Below, piece after piece: positions 24,749 through 32,319 of a stretch of DNA of 32,612 bases. The notes under the pieces were generated by a model. The model saw only the letters and a list, made by a program, of their open reading frames with translations, ran no database searches and was not told the DNA's origin. The DNA comes from JAZRWQ01 sp045599805 (GTDB taxonomy: Bacteria; Bacillota; Clostridia; Oscillospirales; UMGS1783). The stretch lies in the NCBI GenBank assembly GCA_045599805.1, contig JAZRWQ010000077.1, positions 1 to 32,612 on the forward strand. Reading direction: 5' to 3'. The position numbers were made by a program, and so were the translations under genes. The stretch's first letter is position 1, and each line of letters starts with the position of its first letter.

Positions 24749-25909
24749 TTATTTTATTACTCTTACCTTGATAACTTCTTTTATTGCCTTAAGATCCTTA
24801 ACCAGCTTTTCGGTATCGGTATCGGCTGCGTCAATCATCGTGTATGCGTATTCGCCCTTGCTCTTGTTTAAGAGGTTATCGATATTCACGCCGTCCTTGC
24901 CGAACAGATTTGAAAACTGGCTTAACATATTCGGCACGTTTTTGTGAATTATGCAGATGCGGGTATTGTCGTTCATCGGCATTTCAACGTTGGGCATGTT
25001 AACCGAATTAACGATGTTGCCGTATTTTATGTAGTCGGTAAGCTCCTGTGCCGCCATGATAGCGCAGTTGTCTTCGCTTTCGGGGGTGGATGCGCCGAGG
25101 TGCGGTATTGCGATGCAGTTTTCCATGTTTATCGTGTCGTCATCGGGGAAGTCGGTAACGTATTTCGCAACCTTGCCGCTTTCAAGTGCCTTTTTGAGTG
25201 CGGCGGTGTCAACCAGTCCGCCTCTTGCGAAGTTTAAAAGTCTTACGCCGTTTTTCATGGCGTTAAAACATTCCTCGTTTATTATGCCTTTTGTGGAATC
25301 CATAAGGGGCAGATGCAGGGAAATGTAGTCGCAGTTTGCAAACATATCGGTAAGAGAGGTGGCCTTGCGGATATGTCTGGAAAGTCTCCATGCCGCATCA
25401 ACCGAAATGTACGGATCGTAGCCGTAAACTTCCATGCCGAGATGTCGCGCCGAGTCGGCAACCATTGCGCCGATAGCACCAAGTCCCACGATACCAAGTG
25501 TTTTTCCGTAAATCTCCGGTCCGGCAAATTGGCTTTTGCCCTTTTCGACCGCTTTGCTGACGTTTTCGCTGCCCTTTAAAGTTTTTGCCCATTCCATTCC
25601 GGCGAACATATCTCTTGAGGAGATAAGCATGCCTGCGATTACAAGCTCTTTAACGGCGTTTGCGTTTGCGCCGGGGGTGTTGAATACAACGATGCCGTTT
25701 TCCGAACAGCGTTCTACGGGGATATTGTTTACGCCGGCGCCTGCTCTTGCTATGGCAAGCAGTCCGTCTTCAAATTCAACATCGTGAAGCGCGGCGCTGC
25801 GAACCATTATGCCGTCGTAGTTTTCCATTTCCTCGCTAAACTGTGCGCCCTGTTTTTCGAGCGCATCAAGACCTACTTTGGAAATCTTATTATATAATTT
25901 TATTTTCAT
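24749..25909 (-). CDS. serA: D-3-phosphoglycerate dehydrogenase
   Basis: This 386-residue protein catalyses the first step of serine synthesis, oxidising 3-phosphoglycerate with NAD+. It has the NAD-binding GLGAIG at residues 142-147, the substrate-site NFARGGLVD with Arg229, and His270 in IPHLGAST. A C-terminal ACT-like domain (~315-386) probably senses serine. The usual catalytic Glu in the segment before the His appears as an Asp-rich DFPDDD (~253-258), a feature I cannot fully interpret without alignment. Its ATG overlaps the serC stop by one base (TAATG), so translation is coupled. This is the short form without the intervening ASB domain. Confidence 0.93.
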   Translation of the reverse strand: MKIKLYNKISKVGLDALEKQGAQFSEEMENYDGIMVRSAALHDVEFEDGLLAIARAGAGVNNIPVERCSENGIVVFNTPGANANAVKELVIAGMLISSRDMFAGMEWAKTLKGSENVSKAVEKGKSQFAGPEIYGKTLGIVGLGAIGAMVADSARHLGMEVYGYDPYISVDAAWRLSRHIRKATSLTDMFANCDYISLHLPLMDSTKGIINEECFNAMKNGVRLLNFARGGLVDTAALKKALESGKVAKYVTDFPDDDTINMENCIAIPHLGASTPESEDNCAIMAAQELTDYIKYGNIVNSVNMPNVEMPMNDNTRICIIHKNVPNMLSQFSNLFGKDGVNIDNLLNKSKGEYAYTMIDAADTDTEKLVKDLKAIKEVIKVRVIK

Positions 25910-26988
25910 TACAGATTCTCTCTTTCAAATTCAGCCATAAAATCAATAAGCGCATTAACGCCGTTTATATCCATAGCATTATAGATGCTGGCGCGCATTC
26001 CGCCTACCGAGCGATGTCCTTTAAGATTTACAAGTCCGTTTGCGGCCGCTTCCTTAACAAACTTGGCATCAAGGTCGGCATCTCCCGTGATGAAGGGTAT
26101 GTTCATTATCGAGCGGTCATCGCCCTGTACGGTAGCCTTGAACAGCTTTGACGAATCCAAAAATCCGTAGAGTGCTTCTGCCTTTTCATAGTTGCGTACA
26201 GCCATAGCCTTAACGCCGCCCATGGACTTTATCCATTCAAGCATGAGCTTGCATACGTAGATGGCGTATGTCGGGGGAGTATTGTACATTGAGCCGTTCT
26301 TAACGTGGATATCATATTGGAACATTGTCGGTGTGAAATCCTTGCAGTAACCAAGAAGGTCATCACGTATTATAACAACGGTAAGACCTGCCGGGCCCAT
26401 GTTTTTCTGTGCACCGGCAAAGATAAGTCCGTATTTGCTTACGTCAAATTCCTCGGAAAGGATGCAGGATGAGAGATCGGCAACAATGGGTACACTGCCG
26501 GTATCGGGCAGGTTCTTAAAGCGTGTGCCGTAAATGGTGTTGTTCTGGCAGATGTAGAAATAGTCTGCATCCTTATCGAATTTCGAAGCGTCAAGAGCGG
26601 GAATATAGGAGAAGGTCTTATCTTCACTTGAGGCAACGATATTTACCTTACCGTATTTTTCCGCTTCTTTTGCGGCCTTTTTTGCCCAGGCACCGGTAAT
26701 AACGGCATCGATCTTTCCTTTGCGCATCAGATTCAGCGGAATCATGGCAAATTGAGAGGAGGCGCCGCCCTGCAAAAACAATACTTTGTAGTTGTCGGGT
26801 ATCTGCATGAGCGATCTTAACAGATTTTCAGCTTCCGTTATAATCTCAACGTAAGATGAAGATCGATGGCTCATCTCCATAACTGACATTCCTGATGCGC
26901 CATAGCAGGTCATTTCATCAGCGCACTTTTGTAATACTTCCAACGGCATTGCCGAAGGACCTGCAGAGAAGTTGTAAACTCTGTTCAT
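25909..26988 (-). CDS. serC: Phosphoserine aminotransferase
   Basis: This 359-residue PLP enzyme converts 3-phosphohydroxypyruvate and glutamate to phosphoserine. The start NRVYNFSAGPSAMP, HRSSSY, the cofactor-binding QGGASSQF (~73-80), and the Schiff-base lysine Lys195 in AGAQKNMGPAG are all family hallmarks. AGGAGGT lies eight bases before the ATG. It is the first gene of the serC-serA operon and is driven by a consensus promoter with a short leader that contains no T-box, so control differs from serS. A phosphoserine phosphatase gene is not in this window. Confidence 0.96.
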   Translation of the reverse strand: MNRVYNFSAGPSAMPLEVLQKCADEMTCYGASGMSVMEMSHRSSSYVEIITEAENLLRSLMQIPDNYKVLFLQGGASSQFAMIPLNLMRKGKIDAVITGAWAKKAAKEAEKYGKVNIVASSEDKTFSYIPALDASKFDKDADYFYICQNNTIYGTRFKNLPDTGSVPIVADLSSCILSEEFDVSKYGLIFAGAQKNMGPAGLTVVIIRDDLLGYCKDFTPTMFQYDIHVKNGSMYNTPPTYAIYVCKLMLEWIKSMGGVKAMAVRNYEKAEALYGFLDSSKLFKATVQGDDRSIMNIPFITGDADLDAKFVKEAAANGLVNLKGHRSVGGMRASIYNAMDINGVNALIDFMAEFERENL

Positions 26989-27031
26989 CTTGTTACCTCC
27001 TGTTTGAATTTATAAAAAAGATTTTGTTGCA

Positions 27032-27060
27032 ATTATAAAACCTTTTTTTTAATATGTCAA
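27032..27060 (-). promoter_or_regulatory. Consensus promoter of serC-serA
   Basis: On the minus strand a perfect TTGACA (27055-27060) and a perfect TATAAT (27032-27037) are separated by exactly 17 bp, including an eight-A tract. It lies back to back with the promoter of the transporter genes. Confidence 0.85.
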
Positions 27061-27079
27061 GTATTTCACGAAATAAATG

Positions 27080-27108
27080 TTGACTAATTTGGAATAATAT
27101 TGTATCAT
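27080..27108 (+). promoter_or_regulatory. Promoter of the chromate-type transporter pair
   Basis: TTGACT at 27080-27085 and TATCAT at 27103-27108 are separated by 17 bp. The predicted start near 27115 excludes the GTG at 27113 as a translation start. Confidence 0.6.
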
Positions 27109-27142
27109 TTGTGTGATAACAAAGAGGGGAAGAGGTGCAAAA

Positions 27143-27706
27143 TTGAATAGAAAAAAGCTTAAAGATTTAGTTTCTCTCTTTCTGACATTTATGAAAATCG
27201 GCGCTTTCACTTTCGGAGGCGGCTATGCCATGATTTCAGTTATTCAGCGTGAAACGGTAGAAAAACACAAATGGATAACCGATGATGATATCCTCGATAT
27301 AGTTGCCATTGCCGAGTCCACTCCGGGGCCTATCGCCATAAACGCCGCAACCTTCGTCGGATTTCAGGTCGCCGGCTTCTGGGGCTCTTTTTTCGCTACC
27401 CTCGGTATGGTGATTCCCTCATTCGTTGTTATATCAATAATAGCGCTCGTCCTTGCACAGTTCAGAGATTCCACCGTTGTGAAATATGCCTTTAACGGTA
27501 TCCGTGCAGGCGTGCTTGCGCTTATAATAAAAGCTTTCGTATCCATGTTTAAGAAATGTCCAAAGGATGTTCCGGCATATATTCTCATGGCGCTTGCCTT
27601 TGCCTCGGTCGTCTTTTTCAATATAAGCTCGGTGCTTGTGCTTATTGCCTGCGCGCTTATTGGGCTTGCCTGCTTCCTTATAACCGAAAGGAGGCGTGAA
27701 AAATGA
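27143..27706 (+). CDS. Chromate-family (ChrA/CHR) transporter, first half
   Basis: This protein of about 187 residues is one short-chain member of the CHR transporter family; two such halves usually work together as a membrane antiporter. The hallmark FMKIGAFTFGGGYAM lies near the N-terminus, followed by ESTPGPIAINAATFVGF, and there are about six hydrophobic segments. I favour a TTG start at 27143, preceded by AGAGGTG; the GTG at 27113 is at the predicted transcription start. The substrate could be chromate, sulfate or another oxyanion and cannot be told from sequence. The stop overlaps the next gene's ATG by four bases (ATGA). Confidence 0.87.
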   Translation: MNRKKLKDLVSLFLTFMKIGAFTFGGGYAMISVIQRETVEKHKWITDDDILDIVAIAESTPGPIAINAATFVGFQVAGFWGSFFATLGMVIPSFVVISIIALVLAQFRDSTVVKYAFNGIRAGVLALIIKAFVSMFKKCPKDVPAYILMALAFASVVFFNISSVLVLIACALIGLACFLITERRREK

Positions 27707-28272
27707 TCTGCCTCGAATTGTTCTGGTCGTTTTTCAAAATAGGTCTGTTTACCTTCGGCGGCGGCTATGCCATGATACCGCTTATAGAACAGCAGGTGAT
27801 GAATCACGGCTGGATGAACATGAGTGAGCTTATTGATTTCATCGCCGTGTCCGAGTCAACGCCGGGCCCCTTCGCGCTCAACATCTCCACCTTTATCGGC
27901 ACTCAGTCGGCAGGGATTTTAGGCGCGCTCTGCGCTTCTTTCGGTGTTGTTTTGCCGTCCTTTATAATTATCCTTATCGTTGCGAAATTCTATACCGAAT
28001 TCAAAAACTCAAAACCCATCCGCGGCATAATGTCGGGACTTCGTCCTGCGGCAATCGGTCTTATAGGCTCTGCCGTAATATCCGTTGGGCTAAACGTATT
28101 CTTCCCTGCGGGTTTAACGCTTGAATCGGTACTTACCTATCAGTTCCTGTACAGTCTTATTATACTTGCCGTCATGCTCGTTTTAGTATTCAAAAAGCTT
28201 CATCCTATCCTTATCGTTGCATTGTCGGCGGCGCTCGGTATAGCGGCAGGCTATATCGGCGAGCTGCTTTAA
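27703..28272 (+). CDS. Chromate-family (ChrA/CHR) transporter, second half
   Basis: This 189-residue protein is homologous to its neighbour, with FFKIGLFTFGGGYAMIPLIEQ at the N-terminus and ESTPGPFALNISTFIG further on, and ends in hydrophobic segments. Paired short CHR proteins encoded in tandem are known to insert in opposite orientation and act as a heterodimer; that arrangement is assumed here. AAAGGAGG lies inside the end of the first gene. A hairpin terminator follows. Confidence 0.88.
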   Translation: MICLELFWSFFKIGLFTFGGGYAMIPLIEQQVMNHGWMNMSELIDFIAVSESTPGPFALNISTFIGTQSAGILGALCASFGVVLPSFIIILIVAKFYTEFKNSKPIRGIMSGLRPAAIGLIGSAVISVGLNVFFPAGLTLESVLTYQFLYSLIILAVMLVLVFKKLHPILIVALSAALGIAAGYIGELL

Positions 28273-28277
28273 AAGTA

Positions 28278-28326
28278 AAAATCTCTCCATAATTTATGGA
28301 GGCATTTATTTTTTTGCAGAGATTTT
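28278..28326. terminator. Hairpin between converging chromate transporter and spoIIE genes
   Basis: CTCCAT/ATGGAG (28285-28301) forms the inner stem with a five-base loop, followed by TTTATTTTTTT (28305-28315), which ends the plus-strand transcript. An outer pairing AAAATCTCT/AGAGATTTT (28278-28286 with 28318-28326) is also possible. It overlaps the spoIIE stop codon. Confidence 0.65.
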
Positions 28327-30582
28327 ATTGTCAAGCTTCGCTACAGCCACCGTTATATCGTCGGCGGCTTTTTCATTGTCCGTGCTTATTTCCAAAAGCC
28401 TGCGGCATAGATTCAAGGGCGTATCGCTTGAGAAATTCCTGCACACGCCAAGCATCTTTTCGGTCACCTCCACACCGTCGCTGAACATAACGAGCGTGTC
28501 TCCGGACTTAAGCCGGCAGCTTTTATGGTCGGCAGAGGCATCCTCAACTATGCCTGCCGGAAGCGTGCGGCTGAATACCTCGTAAGCTTTGTTCTGCCTT
28601 ATTATTATGGTTGGCGCTGCTCCGAGCTTATAAAAATCGGTATGGCCGTTAAAAAGGTTTATGCTTGTCATATCAAGAGTGGAGAATGACTGTCCGTCTC
28701 CGCCGAGCAGCAGGGAGGAGTTCACAAGGCTGCACGCCTTGTCTTCGTTAAATCCGTTTTCCAAAAGGTTTTTCAAAATGTCAAGTGCAAGGGTGCTTAG
28801 CCGCTCGGCATTCTCTCCGCTGCCCATCCCGTCGGCAAGGGCAAGCACCTGCTTGTAGCCGGACGAACGGAACGAAACAAAGCTGTCACCGCAAACATTT
28901 TCGCCCGATTTGTTTTTATTCACCTGCGCAACCATTACCGAGTATTTCTCTTTCTGAATCAGCCTTATTTCATACCTGCTTCCGTTATATTCAAAATGCT
29001 CGGCTGTCATGTCGCGTCCCAATATATCGGAGATATCCTTAACTATGCGGCTTTCGTATAATTTGCTGTCGGCTTTTATCGAAATATCCAAGTGCAGTGC
29101 GTCGAGGCCGTCCCGGTATACGGATACGTTTTGCGGCACGCCGATTGAAGAAAGGTATTCTTTTACGCATAAATCGGTCTGCTTGTCGGCATTGGACACG
29201 GCGGATATCTCATCGCATATTTCTTTTATATATGCGCCTATTCCCTCATACTGTTCGGCAAGCAGAAGTCGGTTTGCGTTTATAGTGCGGCTGAAAATGG
29301 TGTTCTGACTGTAAAGCAGGGCGATCTGTGTAAGCTCGGTGTACAGCATGTCCTTTTTAAGACAGTAGTTTTTAAAGTAATCGGGAAGGAAATCGTCCTT
29401 GAAGCTTCCCGTTTTAATAAGTTTGTTTGCTGCCTTATTGAAAACATCCTTTGTTGCGGAATATTCCTCGCCCCAGCAAACGGGGGCTCTGCGGCAATCC
29501 CTGCATATATTTTCAACCGTATCATTCACCTTTGCGTATACGTCCATAGTGCCTCCATGTGTTTTGGTTTTCAAAGATTCGGCTATCTTTTCCATGGATT
29601 TTTTTGCTCTTTTCAGTCTGTTGCAGACAAGGTTTTTTATGCCCGGTATCTTTTCGTTCGAGGCTTTCAATCCAAGTCTTTCCTGAAGTGACGAAATATA
29701 TTTTTCGGGTATAAGCATATACAGCCCTGCGGCGGCGCTAACCTGCGCCATAAGAATTAAAGAGGTGTTATCAAAGTCGAAGAATAAAAGCGAAAAGCAA
29801 AATACCGCATCGAAGTAAAGCAGCCTTATCGCTTTATTTTTAATTTTTGCACGTGAAAAGACAAGTGATGATATACACAGCGCCGTAACCGCGCTTACTT
29901 TGCCGGTATTGTTTAAAAGAGCGCAAACTCCGCAAAGCAGCGCGGCAACGCATCCCGTACCGGTGCGTGAGTCCTCCGAGAAAAACAGTGTAATTACTGC
30001 CGCGGCAAATACCCCTGCGTTTATTCCGTATACTTCGAATGACGAAATACTTATAATGCATACCGATATAAGTAAAATAAGCGGATATACTTCTCCGTCA
30101 TACTGCTTTACGGCAAGTGTCTCTGCCGCCTCCTTGAAGCGAACGGCAAAATATATTCCCACGGCGCAGGCTATGATTCCGGATACGAGGTCGAATTTAA
30201 GCATCCCATACTGGAAATATTCAAGCGCAAAGCATAGTGCGAGAGAAACTGCGGCGTTTAGGGGTGCGATCAAGGCGTGTTTTCGCCTCGGAATGAAATA
30301 CTCTAAAAGTATTCGGAAAGGACAGGTAAATACTATTGCGGCGGCGTAAAACGGTCGTCCCGATACAAGAGCTGCACTCAGCGCGCCGACGTAAAGCGCG
30401 ACATATCTCAATATGTTTTTCTGTTTTCCCGCGCAAACCGATATGCCAAGCGGCGTTATGCCGTACGGCAGGGAAGCATAGGCGCAAAGAAAGGCACAAA
30501 CCGAGTAAATAAGTGCATCTTTTGCCATGGGCTTCAGCGCCGAAACATTCACTTTTATTATTTTTTTATCGGTATCTTCCAT
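28306..30582 (-). CDS. spoIIE: Stage II sporulation protein E (SpoIIE) phosphatase
   Basis: This 758-residue membrane phosphatase dephosphorylates SpoIIAA to activate sigma-F in the forespore and takes part in polar division. Residues ~20-295 hold about ten hydrophobic segments. A central regulatory region includes the Cys-rich ENICRDCRRAPVCW (~358-370). The PP2C-type phosphatase domain covers ~545-750, with the metal-binding Asp566 in CGDSF, Asp584 in LADGMGSGE and a late MFSDGVEV. The length is a little under the 827 of Bacillus subtilis. AGAGGTG precedes the ATG. The gene identifies the host as an endospore former or a recent descendant of one. Its promoter has a long spacer, as in Spo0A-controlled promoters. 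Confidence 0.96.
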   Translation of the reverse strand: MEDTDKKIIKVNVSALKPMAKDALIYSVCAFLCAYASLPYGITPLGISVCAGKQKNILRYVALYVGALSAALVSGRPFYAAAIVFTCPFRILLEYFIPRRKHALIAPLNAAVSLALCFALEYFQYGMLKFDLVSGIIACAVGIYFAVRFKEAAETLAVKQYDGEVYPLILLISVCIISISSFEVYGINAGVFAAAVITLFFSEDSRTGTGCVAALLCGVCALLNNTGKVSAVTALCISSLVFSRAKIKNKAIRLLYFDAVFCFSLLFFDFDNTSLILMAQVSAAAGLYMLIPEKYISSLQERLGLKASNEKIPGIKNLVCNRLKRAKKSMEKIAESLKTKTHGGTMDVYAKVNDTVENICRDCRRAPVCWGEEYSATKDVFNKAANKLIKTGSFKDDFLPDYFKNYCLKKDMLYTELTQIALLYSQNTIFSRTINANRLLLAEQYEGIGAYIKEICDEISAVSNADKQTDLCVKEYLSSIGVPQNVSVYRDGLDALHLDISIKADSKLYESRIVKDISDILGRDMTAEHFEYNGSRYEIRLIQKEKYSVMVAQVNKNKSGENVCGDSFVSFRSSGYKQVLALADGMGSGENAERLSTLALDILKNLLENGFNEDKACSLVNSSLLLGGDGQSFSTLDMTSINLFNGHTDFYKLGAAPTIIIRQNKAYEVFSRTLPAGIVEDASADHKSCRLKSGDTLVMFSDGVEVTEKMLGVCRNFSSDTPLNLCRRLLEISTDNEKAADDITVAVAKLDNKISAKK

Positions 30583-30602
30583 TTTTTCACCTCTTGTGTT
30601 AT

Positions 30603-30636
30603 ATTATAGGCGAAGGTTTATGTATAATTTGTCAAA
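30603..30636 (-). promoter_or_regulatory. spoIIE promoter with 21-bp spacer and overlapping 0A-box-like site
   Basis: On the minus strand TTGACA (30630-30635) and TATAAT (30603-30608) are both perfect but separated by 21 bp instead of 17. In Bacillus subtilis the Spo0A-activated spoIIE and spoIIG promoters have similarly long spacers. Plus-strand TGTCAAA (30630-30636) matches the 0A-box core TGTCGAA at six of seven positions and overlaps the -35. Confidence 0.7.
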
Positions 30637-30686
30637 CAAAGCAGAATGGAAAAATAAATTTTTATTTAGAAAATCGAAAATTATTG

Positions 30687-30715
30687 TTGACAATATCTGT
30701 ATCGGCTGATATAAT
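30687..30715 (+). promoter_or_regulatory. Consensus promoter of infC-rpmI-rplT
   Basis: A perfect TTGACA at 30687-30692 and a perfect TATAAT at 30710-30715 are separated by 17 bp. It is divergent from the spoIIE promoter. Confidence 0.85.
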
Positions 30716-30721
30716 GTATGA

Positions 30722-30850
30722 GCACAAAGGAGCAGAACGTCCGATTCCCGTTCTCACCGAGCCGATTTTAATCAGCCGGTCAATAATCAAAAGCGAAAGC
30801 TTATGTATTTTTGCGGGGATTTTGTGTCTTCGCTTTTTTTGTTGCAAAAA
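30722..30850 (+). promoter_or_regulatory. infC leader with attenuator-like hairpin (L20-leader type)
   Basis: The ~150-base leader ends in a hairpin pairing AAAAGCGAA (30789-30797) with TTCGCTTTT (30829-30837) inside a T-run (30834-30840), that is, an intrinsic terminator before the infC ribosome binding site. In Firmicutes the infC-rpmI-rplT operon is often controlled by L20-dependent attenuation in this position. Membership in the L20 leader family is inferred from context; I did not match a full consensus structure. Confidence 0.55.
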
Positions 30851-30872
30851 AATAATTCGGAGGTGTTTCCCA

Positions 30873-31394
30873 ATAAAAGCTAAAGAGCTGCTTATCAACG
30901 AAGAGATACATGATAAAGAGGTAAGAGTTATCGATGCGGACGGCAGTCAGCTCGGTATCCTTTCTCCCAAAGATGCTCTTGTTAAAGCCAATGCACAGGG
31001 GCTTGATCTTGTAAAGATCGCTCCGCAGGCCGTTCCTCCCGTATCCCGCATCATGGATTACGGCAAGTACTGCTTCGAACAGCAGAAGAAGGAAAAGGAA
31101 CAGCGTAAAAATCAGAAAACGGTAGATGTCAAGGAAATACAGCTTTCCTGCAAAATCGAGGAGAACGATATCAAAACCAAAGCCAACCACGCCAAGCGTT
31201 TTCTTGGTGACGGCGATAAGGTAAAGGTTGTTGTTCGTTTCCGCGGCAGAGAAATGGCTCATACCGAAATGGGCAGTGTTCTTCTTGAAAAGTTTGCCGC
31301 AATGCTCAGTGAGGAAGGTGTCGTTGATAAACCCGCCAAGCTTGAAGGCAGAAACATGGTAATGTTTATGGTGCCCAAGCCTGCTTCTAAATAA
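30873..31394 (+). CDS. infC: Translation initiation factor IF-3 with ATA start codon
   Basis: This protein of 173 residues binds the 30S subunit and checks start codon fidelity. The N-domain (KAKELLINEEIHDKEVRVI, with MDYGKYCFEQQKKEK near residues 72-87) and the C-domain (KVKVVVRFRGREMAH) are standard. No ATG, GTG or TTG lies in frame at the expected position. The ribosome binding site GGAGGTG (30859-30865) is followed after seven bases by ATA at 30873, and starting there gives exactly the conserved length and N-terminus. Rare start codons are known for infC and allow IF-3 to repress its own translation. Longer in-frame readings extend into the leader and are rejected. Confidence 0.93.
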   Translation: MKAKELLINEEIHDKEVRVIDADGSQLGILSPKDALVKANAQGLDLVKIAPQAVPPVSRIMDYGKYCFEQQKKEKEQRKNQKTVDVKEIQLSCKIEENDIKTKANHAKRFLGDGDKVKVVVRFRGREMAHTEMGSVLLEKFAAMLSEEGVVDKPAKLEGRNMVMFMVPKPASK

Positions 31395-31451
31395 CGGAAA
31401 CATTTTTCAAAGAAAACAAAAAAATTTAGTCAATAGAGAGGAGAAACCCAA

Positions 31452-31649
31452 ATGCCTAAGCTTAAAACACACAGCGGTGCAAAGAAGAGATTTAATCTCA
31501 CCAAGACCGGCAAGGTTAAGAGAGCACACGCCTACAAGTCTCACATCCTGAACAAGAAGTCCACTAAACGTAAGAGAGGTCTGCGTAAGGCAGCTTATGC
31601 TGACAAGACAAATTGCTACGCTATCAAGCGTCTCATTCCCTTTAAATAA
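31452..31649 (+). CDS. rpmI: 50S ribosomal protein L35
   Basis: This 65-residue basic protein of the large subunit starts MPKLKTHSGAKKRF and contains HILNKKSTKRKRGLRK, both diagnostic of L35. It sits between infC and rplT, the universal order, with GAGAGGAG upstream of the ATG. Confidence 0.98.
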   Translation: MPKLKTHSGAKKRFNLTKTGKVKRAHAYKSHILNKKSTKRKRGLRKAAYADKTNCYAIKRLIPFK

Positions 31650-31689
31650 TCGGGAAAGTTAAATAAGAAAGTAACGGAGGATTATATAA

Positions 31690-32058
31690 ATGGCTAGAGT
31701 AAAAGGCGCAATGGCAACTCGCAAGCGCAGAAAGAAAGTATTTAAAGCCGCTAAAGGCTTTTACGGAGCTAAGAGCAAACAGTTCAGAACCGCCAATATG
31801 GCAGTTATGAGAGCAAATGCAAACGCATATATCGGAAGAAAGCAGAAGAAGAGAGATTTCAGAAAACTGTGGATCACCCGTATCAGCGCAGCTGCAAAGA
31901 TGTGCGGTATGAACTATTCTCAGCTTATGCACGGTCTTAAGCTTGCCGGTATCGACCTCAACAGAAAGATGCTGTCCGAAATAGCTATCGCCGATATGGC
32001 AGCTTTCAAGGAGCTTTCCGAAAAAGCTAAAGAAGCTATCGCAAAGGCATCCAAGTAA
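31690..32058 (+). CDS. rplT: 50S ribosomal protein L20
   Basis: This 122-residue protein binds 23S rRNA early in large subunit assembly. MARVKGAMATRKRRKKV, AKGFYGAKSKQFRTA and RKQKKRDFRKLWITRI are diagnostic. In Bacillus the same protein binds the operon leader and causes premature termination, which fits the hairpin before infC. ACGGAGG lies ahead of the ATG, and a strong terminator follows the stop. Confidence 0.98.
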   Translation: MARVKGAMATRKRRKKVFKAAKGFYGAKSKQFRTANMAVMRANANAYIGRKQKKRDFRKLWITRISAAAKMCGMNYSQLMHGLKLAGIDLNRKMLSEIAIADMAAFKELSEKAKEAIAKASK

Positions 32059-32077
32059 TTGAACTTATGTAAAAATT

Positions 32078-32109
32078 CAGCACGACTTTTACTGTCGTGC
32101 TGTTTTTTT
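32078..32109 (+). terminator. Terminator of infC-rpmI-rplT
   Basis: CAGCACGAC pairs with GTCGTGCTG around a seven-base loop, followed by seven T residues at 32103-32109. Confidence 0.92.
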
Positions 32110-32173
32110 ATTTTCAAAATCCGTCCGGGATGGAAAATTATACTTTATCAATATGGGAAAAACTGTAAAAATA

Positions 32174-32217
32174 GTTACAAAACGGTTACAAAGCGGTTAC
32201 AAAACGGTTACAAAATC
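32174..32217 (+). repeat. Four 11-bp direct repeats GTTACAAAACG
   Basis: GTTACAAAACG, GTTACAAAGCG, GTTACAAAACG and GTTACAAAATC follow one another without gaps. An 11-bp period places each TTACA on the same face of the DNA helix. Direct repeats of this kind are typical operators for PhoB/OmpR-family response regulators (for example the TTAACA-type repeats of Bacillus PhoP). They lie 52 bp upstream of the -35 of the lipoprotein gene. Confidence 0.8.
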
Positions 32218-32269
32218 AATGTTTTTTGAAAAAATTTCAAAAAGTATCATGAAAATGTCCGTAAATATA

Positions 32270-32299
32270 TTGACAGAGTAAAAAAACGCAGGTTAGAAT
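32270..32299 (+). promoter_or_regulatory. Promoter of the lipoprotein gene
   Basis: TTGACA at 32270-32275 is followed after 18 bp by TAGAAT at 32294-32299. The ribosome binding site AAAGGAGGG follows shortly. Confidence 0.65.
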
Positions 32300-32319
32300 A
32301 AAGTCAAAGGAGGGATTTT

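Noticed and set aside
30513..30872. Longer N-terminus for IF-3
   Set aside because: It runs back over the promoter, the leader and the start of spoIIE; the conserved protein begins at the ATA at 30873.
32174..32217. CRISPR array or replication origin iterons
   Set aside because: The units are 11 bp with no spacers, and no Cas, dnaA or rep gene is nearby; a regulator binding array fits better.
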